Shown here: piece by piece, positions 1-9,585 of the stretch | Numbering within the stretch: the stretch's first letter is position 1 | Layout: every line of letters begins with the position of its first letter | DNA from: Pleurotus ostreatus/Saccharomyces cerevisiae fusant | Lineage: Eukaryota > Opisthokonta | Assembly (NCBI GenBank): GCA_024196135.1 | Contig: JAMQCK010001150.1 | Location: 1-11,428 of the forward strand | DNA length: 11,428 nt | Direction: 5' to 3' | Notes under the pieces: model-generated | Database searches by the model: none | Seen by the model: only the letters and a program-made list of their open reading frames with translations | What the model was told of the DNA's origin: nothing | Program-made: the position numbers and the translations under genes

Positions 1-161
1 ACATGAAGCTGCGCGCGCCGCGGCGATATAATCGCCTCCTGGAGGATCCCGAATCGAGGGAGGCGATAGTCGAGTACTTCTTCCTTCATCCTTCCCCCCT
101 TTGTGTGGACGCCTTCCTTTCGAGTCCTTCCTGCAAAAAAGGCATCACCGTGTCCAGATAA
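1..161 (+). pseudogene. Coding remnant at the left edge, possibly retroelement tail
   Basis: An open frame enters from the left edge. Its first visible ATG is at 3, and it ends with TAA at 159-161, giving 52 visible residues. The first part (motif RLLEDPESREAIVEYF, about residues 11-26) has a charged, amphipathic composition. It vaguely recalls the C-terminal tail after the RNase H domain of fungal non-LTR retrotransposon polyproteins, but I recognise this only loosely. After residue 28 the sequence becomes Ser/Pro/Cys-rich and looks non-coding, as if the frame had drifted into unrelated sequence. It could equally be the last exon of an ordinary gene lying to the left, or chance. No function is assigned. 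Confidence 0.25.
22..45. repeat. Two overlapping perfect inverted repeats
   Basis: GGCGAT-ATA-ATCGCC (22-36) is a perfect 6-bp stem with a 3-nt loop. It overlaps by two bases a second palindrome, CCTCC-T-GGAGG (35-45). Both are seen directly. They lie inside the left-edge coding remnant, so they may be chance or codon-composition effects. Confidence 0.5.
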
Positions 162-370
162 GAGAAAGACGACACGTACCTGCCAGTGCTATCAGATCGC
201 GGACGATTGGGGAGCCTCAGCCTTGCTCCCCTTTATTCCGTGCCACCTGAGCAGTACGGCCGCGCGGACCCAGATGCAGGTCGCTATCGCAAACACCCCA
301 TTTTCTAGGATAAAGGTAAAGGAAGGCCGCCCAGTGAGGCAATCGCCCATAACAGCAGCCTCGCGCCTAG

Positions 371-427
371 CGGCATGCTCACCCTTTTCACGGCATGCTC
401 ACCCTTTTCACGGCACGCTCACCCTGA
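371..427. repeat. Tandem repeat, 20-bp unit, about 2.8 copies
   Basis: Unit CGGCATGCTCACCCTTTTCA occurs at 371-390 and again without mismatch at 391-410. A diverged third copy follows (411-427: CGGCACGCTCACCCTGA). Two identical adjacent copies suggest recent expansion. Confidence 0.85.
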
Positions 428-594
428 ACGGACACTATCTGCCACTGCTGCAGTAGAGCGGTAGAGACGGGTAGTCAGTAATACTAATAGGTGATCGCGA
501 ATACTCGTTAGTCGGCGCGATCCCAATCGCGAGACGCGTCGAGCAGGTGACCGCGCGAACAAGAGGCATTGCCGGCGGAACAGGACGCACCGCC

Positions 595-725
595 TTGACC
601 ATCGCCATCGAACCGATCCCGCCGATCTTGGGCCTCATGTTCTCTTTTGAACCATTTGACCGCCTTCCCTCCAGCGAATTTGACCACGCTCTTTGTTCGC
701 AGGTTGAATGACCGAATTTGACCGC
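595..725 (+). promoter_or_regulatory. Cluster of four TTGACC motifs
   Basis: TTGACC occurs at 595-600, 656-661, 680-685 and 718-723. The last three sit in a longer shared context, ATTTGACC(G/A)C. A related TGACCGCGCG occurs at 546-555 and 719-728. Four copies of a 6-mer in 130 bp is far above chance, but no adjacent start codon defines a promoter here. They may be decayed repeats rather than binding sites. Confidence 0.3.
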
Positions 726-1121
726 GCGGCTTTGTGGCACGTCACGCGCGCTTGCGCATTGTATCCGGATCGGGCAACCTTTGTCTCCCCCCGGCTGTTG
801 TCATGCGCGCTACCGAGTACGCCATTCAAGGCGGGCTGTGCCACGTATCGCATCCGCGTTCGCATTGAACGGTAAACTGAAGCGTGGGGGCGTCAGCCTA
901 AGCTGAAGGCAATTCCCCAGATCCTGGCGATTCGAAGTAGCTTGAAGCTCGAAGGCGTCGAATTCGAGGGATCGGTGGAATAATAAGCAAATAATATTGA
1001 TAGATAGATGATGTAGCGTCCTGCGCTGTAAAGCCCTCGTCAGCCACTGCACACTGCAAACCAGGCGGGTAAAGAGATGAGACCGCGACGCACCAGAGCC
1101 CTGCTTCTTGCGCAGCACGGT

Positions 1122-1199
1122 GGCTGCTTCTACGCTCGACGGCTGCCTTCTACACTCGGCTGCGCCCTGCTACACTCGGCTGCTCCTTCTACACTCGAC
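1122..1199. repeat. Tandem repeat, about 20-bp unit, four copies
   Basis: Four diverged copies of a unit like GGCTGCCTTCTACACTCG are centred on TACGCTCGAC (1131), TACACTCGGC (1151), TACACTCGGC (1171) and TACACTCGAC (1190), with spacings of 20, 20 and 19 bp. The array starts 95 bp beyond the mannosidase stop codon, so it probably lies in that gene's 3' UTR or just past it. Confidence 0.85.
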
Positions 1200-1293
1200 G
1201 CACTTTCCTCGCTGCGACCGTGATCTCGCATCGCGCGCCCCTCATCTTCATCGCGCCCCCAATCAGCCTCGCCGCGCCCCGATCTCCCCCTCA

Positions 1294-4054
<2,761 letters not shown>

Positions 4055-4497
4055 GGGCTGCTTTCTATGGCAAGCTGGTGGAGTCTAAGGGTCCATGGGG
4101 AGGAGGGGGAGATGGTGGTGGAAGACAAGGCGACTTGGGCGCGCAGACGCGGTCAATGACCGCGGATACGCAGCAGCACGTGCCTTTGCCTCCGTCCGTC
4201 GCGCCGGAGGTGATGTCATCAATAAGGGTGGACCCACAACTTGTCTGAATCTCATCTCGGTACGCAGCGACACTCGACTGAGGCGAGATGCGCGGAATTC
4301 CCTTGTGCATTTGACCGCGCAGACATAGGAATGATTCTAATCTCAAGGTATAGCTCGTCAATCAGAGTGCGTGAATTGAACGTGGCTGCCAAACGGAGCA
4401 CACGTGCAAATATCACTTCCTGTCTTCCTCCTCGTTGCTCAAATTTTCTTCTGTCAACCTTTCACCCGCTTCACCAGAATCTCATTGAATATTCTCA
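4055..4497. promoter_or_regulatory. Divergent promoter region, mannosidase / F-box gene 1
   Basis: This is the spacer between the minus-strand mannosidase start and the leader intron of plus-strand F-box gene 1. It contains two CACGTG E-boxes: 4177-4182, inside the palindrome GCACGTGC (4176-4183), and 4401-4406. CACGTG is the classical target of bHLH factors such as Cbf1-, USF- or SREBP-type proteins. GCATTTGAC at 4307-4315 recurs in the leader region of F-box gene 2 at a similar distance. The mannosidase side is pyrimidine-rich when read on its own strand, as is usual for fungal leaders. No clear TATA box was seen. Confidence 0.45.
4085..4096 (-). other. Minimal upstream ORF in the mannosidase leader
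   Basis: ATG GAC CCT TAG (Met-Asp-Pro-stop) lies on the minus strand 30 nt before the mannosidase ATG. It can matter only if transcription starts above 4096, which the sequence does not show. The context is weak (C at -3, G at +4). Confidence 0.35.
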
Positions 4498-4552
4498 GTG
4501 CGTCTGGGAACTATCAGCGCGGACGACCCAAGCAGCTGACGCAGTCATCCAG
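4498..4552 (+). other. Probable 5'-leader intron of F-box gene 1
   Basis: Donor GTGCGTC, branch-type CTGAC at intron positions 39-43 and acceptor CATCCAG define a 55-nt intron. F-box gene 2 has an intron of exactly the same length, with the same donor and the same branch-point position, ending 27 nt before its ATG; here the acceptor lies 28 nt before the aligned codon. The shared geometry is the main support. Confidence 0.65.
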
Positions 4553-4661
4553 AGCAAGCTAGAAAAAACATCTCACAATATCAGGAAACCATCACATCAC
4601 TCTCTGCACCAACTGCGGCCACTCCGTCTCTATCGACTTCTCGCTTGGTCCAGAAGAGGAA

Positions 4662-5894
4662 ATGCTTCAAGCTATCCGCGACGGGCACATACCCTCCGAA
4701 TCCTCATGCCGTGCGCACAACGCGGCAGCGGATGCGGTCCAGTCGAAAATTGACGAGCTGGAGCAGCTTCAGACCTTGAACGAGGAAGTGGAGGAACACC
4801 GCGATCGACTCATTGAATATTCTGAGCAGCAGCGCGCTCTGGCGGCTCCTGTTCAACTTGTACCAGCCGAGCTCTGGGAGACGATCTTCCGATATGCATG
4901 CGCAGAAACGACCCTCGAATACCCCCTCAAGCGCGACATGCTCACCGCACTCTCTCTCGGCCTCGTCTGTCAGAAGTGGCGTGCTATCGCTCGACGCGAT
5001 ACCCAGCTTTGGGCGCCTTACCTGCGATTTGACGTGTACGCGCTCATGTTTGACCTTGCAACATTATTACTTGAGGACGAAGTGCGCGACTTTCGCGCGG
5101 TCGTGGCTTGCTATCTCGAACGTTCCCGCACTGAGCCGCTCCGCCTGCACATAATGTGGCGTGGGCTCGAAGCAATGCCACAGGAACTGGAAACTTTCTC
5201 GGAGGACGCGCACCACCTGCTCTGCAACGTATTCGCACACTTCTGGAGATGGAAGAAGTGCACCATTGCCGCTGACGTGTTGGAATATATGCTCGAGCAC
5301 GAACCACACATAAAGGTGCCGAGCCTGCTGGAGTACTGCTCCGTCATTCACCCAAAGGGAAGCCATCGCCGGATCGTTCCTTTATTTGCGGACGCACCGC
5401 GCCTCACGCGCTGGTCACATTCAGGCCGCGGGCTCTACGAACCGGATCTTCCATTCTCGCAAATCACGTATTTCGATGCGGAATGGACTTCTGTAGAATA
5501 TCTGGGGCAAATACTGCGGTCCTGCAAAGCTCTCGAATACCTTGACGTCTACATAGCCGCTGGGAGTGACTCGCATCTCAGCGGTTTCCCTTCGCGCGCC
5601 TCGCTCCCACATCTGAAAGTACTCGCGCTCAAAAGAGCATCCAGCTCCCTCGTGCATACCGTCCTCTGCCTCCTCAGCGCGCCCATTTTGGAGTATCTGA
5701 TGCTGGATTTGAGGCCCGGTCAGTTGTGGTGGGAGTCCCTTGCGGCAGAGTTGTACTCGTTCTTGGAGCGAACCTCGGGGAAAATCACTTTGCACATCAG
5801 CATGACTCTTTCTGGCGACAGACTTCGCGAATTCCTGAGGCATCCACGCATCGGGTCGGTCAATGGCTACATGTTGAGTATGTGCCCATATTGA
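4662..5894 (+). CDS. F-box protein 1 (paralogue of F-box protein 2), N-terminus uncertain
   Basis: From the first in-frame ATG (G at -3) the protein has 410 residues. It contains a coiled-coil-like segment (about 25-60), an F-box (about 63-121, with VPAELWETIFRYAC, LSLGLVCQKWRAIA and LWAPYLRF), then a leucine-rich C-terminal region with motifs such as LEYLDVYI and LPHLKVLAL. The F-box would bind Skp1 in an SCF ubiquitin ligase and the C-terminal region would select the substrate; the target is unknown. Homology to F-box protein 2 extends upstream of this ATG: LCTNCGHS is encoded in frame from 4602, but that frame has no ATG and meets TAG at 4560-4562. The original start therefore looks lost, and translation from 4662 would remove the CxxC pair. 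The protein also ends early compared with many mushroom F-box/LRR proteins, which often exceed 500 residues. It may be functional but shortened, or an early pseudogene. Confidence 0.82.
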   Translation: MLQAIRDGHIPSESSCRAHNAAADAVQSKIDELEQLQTLNEEVEEHRDRLIEYSEQQRALAAPVQLVPAELWETIFRYACAETTLEYPLKRDMLTALSLGLVCQKWRAIARRDTQLWAPYLRFDVYALMFDLATLLLEDEVRDFRAVVACYLERSRTEPLRLHIMWRGLEAMPQELETFSEDAHHLLCNVFAHFWRWKKCTIAADVLEYMLEHEPHIKVPSLLEYCSVIHPKGSHRRIVPLFADAPRLTRWSHSGRGLYEPDLPFSQITYFDAEWTSVEYLGQILRSCKALEYLDVYIAAGSDSHLSGFPSRASLPHLKVLALKRASSSLVHTVLCLLSAPILEYLMLDLRPGQLWWESLAAELYSFLERTSGKITLHISMTLSGDRLREFLRHPRIGSVNGYMLSMCPY

Positions 5895-6180
5895 GTACCG
5901 ACGTAGCTGGTGCTGCATGCTCTAGCCTCCTCCTTCGGTACAACGTGCACTGGTGCTGATGGCGTCGGATGTGGGGATAGGAAATGGGATGATTCTTTTG
6001 AGTGCGCCGTTCGCACTGTCGGCCTCGGACTTTGGGCTCAGCAGAGGTGACGTATACGTACAGCGAAGGACGCTGTGTTTTGTCAATGGATCCTTGTTCT
6101 ATTTTGATAACAGAAGGACCTGACACCCAACCGCGATTTATTACTTCATTTCCCACTCTTGTTCGGCTTTGTCGGCTCCT
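5895..6180. other. 3' flank of F-box gene 1
   Basis: Moderately AT-rich sequence follows the TGA at 5892-5894. I see no gene and no clear AATAAA signal. It probably holds the 3' UTR of F-box gene 1 and the convergent boundary with the minus-strand unit. Confidence 0.5.
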
Positions 6181-6673
6181 TCAATATCGATCAGTACAAG
6201 TACAGATATAGATTCTTCGCGTCATCGTTGGCTTTGTCTTCCTTCCAGGTATATATACAAGATGGAGGGTCCTCGTCGCGCTTCTTCCCGTCCCTCCTCT
6301 CCTTCGGCTACCCATCAGCCATTCCCCGTCTTCCTCTTGGCCACCCGTCGTGCGAGTGGCCTTCAGCTTTGGGCCCCCGTTGCGGAAGGTATGGCGCGGA
6401 GTGTCGCGGTGGCCTATTCGCGTCCACGGTAGGACGGTGTAATCGGCGTAACCCGATAGTCGACCGCCGAGCGCGTCGAGGGAGAATGCAGAGGTTGCGA
6501 CGCCGGGCGCGCTACTGTACGCATCGTTCGATGCGCCAACGTACATGTTGCCAGGCGTGCTATGTGTCGGCGGGTTGCGCGTCGGCGTGCCCAATGCTAT
6601 CACAGACATGGACCTCAACAGGCTCCTCGCTGTGAGCCATAGAGCTGGCATGTTATAGACGCCGTTAATCAGG
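6181..6673 (-). pseudogene. Possible coding remnant or 3'-UTR exon downstream of the zinc-finger gene
   Basis: On the minus strand an acceptor TTTCTCAG at 6674 is followed by an open frame to a stop at 6181-6183. Its beginning (LINGVYNMPALWLTARSLL) reads like part of a helical or membrane-protein segment, and about the first 80 residues look more protein-like than the rest. The tail is Arg/Gly/Thr-rich and looks non-coding. The preceding exon, in the frame that joins to it, carries a TGA a few codons upstream, so no intact gene can be built. It may be the last piece of a decayed gene, or simply the 3' UTR of the zinc-finger gene. I do not recognise the family. Confidence 0.25.
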
Positions 6674-6730
6674 CTGAGAAAAATTCATCAGCATTCACCA
6701 CTTCCTTGAAGATGAACGCTGACAACTTAC
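6674..6730 (-). other. Canonical intron signature just past the zinc-finger gene stop
   Basis: Read on the minus strand, a 57-nt segment has donor GTAAGT (6730-6725), branch-type CTGAT and acceptor TTTCTCAG. It begins 42 nt after the stop codon of the zinc-finger gene, so on that transcript it would be a 3'-UTR intron. The alternative is an intron of a decayed neighbouring gene. Confidence 0.5.
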
Positions 6731-6772
6731 CAGTCCAAATCCTTTCAGAGGCCATTCCTGGGCATCATACAT

Positions 6773-9367
6773 TTAGCCCTCTGTGGCGGCCGCCGTCTTC
6801 TTCGACTTCCTCGCGCGGGACGTCGTCGGCTTGGGCTGCGTCGCCGGCTTCGCCCCGTACCTCTTCCTCCCCAGATGCGTCTCCGCAATGTGGCGCGACA
6901 GACCCTTGGAGTCTGACCGGCTTCCCGCCCAGGCGCCGCAGATGCGCATCTTGGGGTTTCCATCCGCATCGAGCTCGCTCTCGGTATCTTCCACCATCCA
7001 TCTGCAATGGTAGGCGTCGGTGTTCTTGACCCCGTTCTTGTTTATTGGACGCCGCCTCAGCTCCGCGGCGTCCGCGGGGATGGGCTCAGTGCGCGCGCCG
7101 TGGTGGTTGAGGATGTGCGGGAGGATGAGGGTGTGGGCGTGCGCGGCGTCGTACGGGGTGAAGGTGGTGGCGCACGCACAGCCATCCCAGCGGCACTGCG
7201 CACGCCCGGAGGTGCCGAAGATTTCTTCGAGGGTGCCGTCTTTGAAGCCGGAGGCGGCATCGGCGGTGGGGGCGGGCGAGGTGGAGCTGGAGGTGGACGT
7301 GGCGGACGTAGAGCTGGATGAATCAGAGCGGGACCTTGACAAATTCGACGGGGAAGATCCAGAGCTCGATGACCCCGACGAAGGTGAGTTCGAAGAGGAA
7401 GTGCCAGAGGAGTCAGAGGCCGAAGCGTTGCTGTTGAGCGACGACGATGACTCGTTCGACGAGCTGTACATCGTCGACGGCGGCGTGGGGAGTTGAGTGT
7501 TCGTAGTGGAGGCAACGGGCTGGTTATCGTAGGCGATGGGCTGACCGGCGTAGGTGAAGGGCTGGTGCGCGTAGGGGTCCATCTGCGGTACGTAGGCGTT
7601 GCCGTACGCGTCCATGTACAGGCCATTGTAAGCGGTCATCGGTGCACCCTCGTAGACGGGCGCGGGCGCGAAGCTGCCAGGAACGGGTGCAGGTGCGAAG
7701 CCGTATGTGTAGCCTCCGTATGCTTGGGGGCCATAGCCTGGGACCTGCGGGAAGAAGCTGGGATCCACGTAGGTTTGCTGGGGCACCTGCGCGATGCTCT
7801 GCGTAGGCGCAGGCGCAGAGTCCTGCTGGTGCTCAGGCGCAGGCGCATATTCCTGCGGCTGCTCAGGCACGAAATCCTCTGCAGGTAGGGGCGCATCGCC
7901 CTCCGCAGGTGGCAGCGCGTCTCCCTCAGTAGGTAGGTTTGCGTAGGCTTGCACGATCTGCGCGACTACGGCCGGGTCGATAGGGAACTCCTCCCTACAT
8001 TCGTCATCAGTTTCGTCTCCTACACGAAGAGATAGGGTCAACGTACCCATTCCAGCCGAGTACGAGGCCTGCGTTCGGGGTAGATGGTTCAGCGCCAAAA
8101 GGCGTGGGCTCGGTGGCGTTGATGGGGGTAGGTTCGCTAGCGTCGAGCGAGGTAGAGGCGGCACCGTCCAGAGGCGCAGGCTCGACGGCGTTGTGGTTGG
8201 TTTGACTAGTGGCATCGACCGCGGGAAGCTGGGGGGCGATCTGACGAAGAGGTTGGAGGGGCTTCCGAGCACTGGAAAATATATCAGAATTATTTCATGG
8301 GCTGAATAGGATTATCTGACATACCGGCGAATATTCGCTCGAGGCTGGCGGCGGGAGGTGTGATGGGCGGTCAATGCCGAGTTGGTGTGGTCGACGGTAG
8401 GGGGTGCTGCGGTGTCGAGCCTCGTGCGCTTGGTGGGGCGCTCGGAGGGTTCGAGGAGATCACGACGGTCGTCGAGAGAGGCGAGGCTTTGTTCACCGAC
8501 GGTGGTGCTTTGTTCGGGGGCTATGTTCTCTGCATCGGGGATGACAATGGTCTCGGGGTAGCTGTAGACAGGGGCAGTGGCCGCCACCTGCGCGCTTTGT
8601 TCGGTGGCCGCGAGGTTGGGCTGAGCTTCGGTATCGGGGATATCGAGTGGGGCGTCGAGGATGAGTGGAGGGGTCGGGAGACCGTATGGGATAGCTGAAT
8701 CATAGGTGGCGCGCGCGTCACCCGGCGCGTCGCTGTGTTCCTGCGTGATCGGCGCGCTAGGATCACAAACGCCTGCGGTGTGCACAGGCAGCTGCCCAAC
8801 CGAGCGGTTGATCTTGTTCTGGTAGAATTTCTCAATGACCGGCTGGAGGATCCTCGCCCAGATACACAGGCCCCGCTCCATGAACCACGTATCGTTATCG
8901 AAGTCGATGACTTCGCCCTTGTACAGGTAACAGTCCTCGACTTGGGACAAACCGTCTGTCATGCGCTCAAGGTCGCGTTGGAGGGTCCGCATAGGGTCTG
9001 AATCAATGGCCTCGAGAGTATGAGGAGCACTGTCGTTCGAGAGTGTCGGTGCATCATCGGCTGGGCTAGGTGGCTGGTCTGGCACCACGGCGACAAAACC
9101 GGGCACGTCAAACGACGGCTGGTACTCGTCGAACCCTGTGTTTGTGTACTGGAAGTTGGCCAATGTCTCTGTATAATAGATTAAGCACTGGAGTAGTGAT
9201 CTATGGCTTTGCCACGCACCGGCATCGGACAGGTACCATTCATTCGCATTCATATCCGGCGCGTAGCCGTCTGGCATGTTCATGTTCTGTGTCTGAGGGT
9301 CCTGCAGGATATCCTGCGGGATGGTGTAGAGCGGGGAGAACTGAGAGTTCGGAATGTAGTAAGCCAT
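6773..9367 (-). CDS. Putative C2H2-type zinc-finger transcription factor (4 exons)
   Basis: Exons 9367-9220, 9168-8325, 8271-8047 and 7994-6773 join in phase into 2439 nt, 812 residues. Introns are 51, 53 and 52 nt with donors GTGCGT, GTATGT and GTACGT. The start ATG has a good context (A at -3, G at +4). Residues 109-173 form a compact, helix-like segment with many Trp, Tyr and Phe. RPTKRTR (293-299) is a likely nuclear-localisation signal. Residues 430-580 are Pro/Ala/Gln/Tyr-rich and 583-645 strongly Ser-rich, as in activation regions. Two atypical fingers near the C-terminus both begin CRW: C673-x4-C678 with H699 and H703/H704, and C736 and C758 with H774-x4-H779, followed by a basic tail ending ...RKSKK.... 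The first resembles Gli/Zic-like C-W-C fingers. The role as a nuclear DNA-binding regulator is inferred; targets are unknown. A GTG-led in-frame extension above the ATG is not supported. Confidence 0.85.
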
Positions 9368-9429
9368 TGTGGGGGTTGGGTGTGGAGTGCAAGAGCGAGA
9401 GCAAAGCAACGAGCGGTGGCTATGAGCAT

Positions 9430-9437
9430 TCACGTGA
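9430..9437. promoter_or_regulatory. TCACGTGA E-box, proximal copy
   Basis: A perfect 8-bp palindrome, 63 bp upstream of the zinc-finger gene ATG. TCACGTGA is the preferred site class of Cbf1-like bHLH factors in fungi. It is identical to the copy at 9464-9471. Confidence 0.55.
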
Positions 9438-9463
9438 CCCAGGTGGGTTCGGATCCGTCACAG

Positions 9464-9471
9464 TCACGTGA
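9464..9471. promoter_or_regulatory. TCACGTGA E-box, distal copy
   Basis: A second perfect copy of the 8-bp palindrome, 34 bp (about three helical turns) centre-to-centre from the first and 97 bp above the ATG. The spacing would put two bound dimers on roughly the same face of the DNA. Confidence 0.55.
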
Positions 9472-9570
9472 TCGTGCTGTGTTCGCTGTGCGCCGGCCCG
9501 GAAAAGCCGTGAAGCGCAAGGACCGCTATGGACCTACATACACATGGGAGGGGAGGTCTTCGGCGACACC

Positions 9571-9585
9571 TAGTAGTAGTAGTAG
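9571..9585. repeat. (TAG)5 microsatellite
   Basis: Five perfect TAG units followed by TAATA lie in the divergent spacer. A run this short could be variable among strains. Confidence 0.8.

Larger units (their letters stand above)
162..1293. other. Gene-poor left flank
   Basis: I see no convincing gene here on either strand. The longest open frames (about 100 codons) have erratic composition, no recognisable motif and no splice structure. The stretch holds two 20-bp-unit tandem repeats, a TTGACC cluster, and an AT-rich patch with a GATA run around 980-1015. That patch is the most plausible place for the 3' end or polyadenylation of the minus-strand mannosidase, although no AATAAA was found. 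The region could be degraded transposon or ordinary intergenic DNA. Confidence 0.6.

Noticed and set aside
435..1118. Several open frames of 60-100 codons in the left flank
   Set aside because: Erratic composition, no homology signal, mutual overlap on both strands and no splice structure.
5421..5918. Long minus-strand open frame opposite F-box gene 1
   Set aside because: Antisense shadow of a well-supported coding region, with no motif.
6169..6432. Plus-strand frame (87 codons) starting near a TATATATA stretch
   Set aside because: Ser/Arg/Pro-rich without any domain; the opposite strand explains the region at least as well. The TATATATA at about 6250 has no supporting gene start that I trust.
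7057..7626. 189-codon minus-strand Pro/Arg/Thr-rich frame
   Set aside because: Frame-shifted shadow of the Ser-rich region of the zinc-finger protein exon.
8047..8272. Alternative N-terminus of the zinc-finger gene in another frame (minus strand, from 8272)
   Set aside because: It starts at the splice acceptor and runs in the wrong frame through exon 3; the spliced frame joins exons 2, 3 and 4 in phase.
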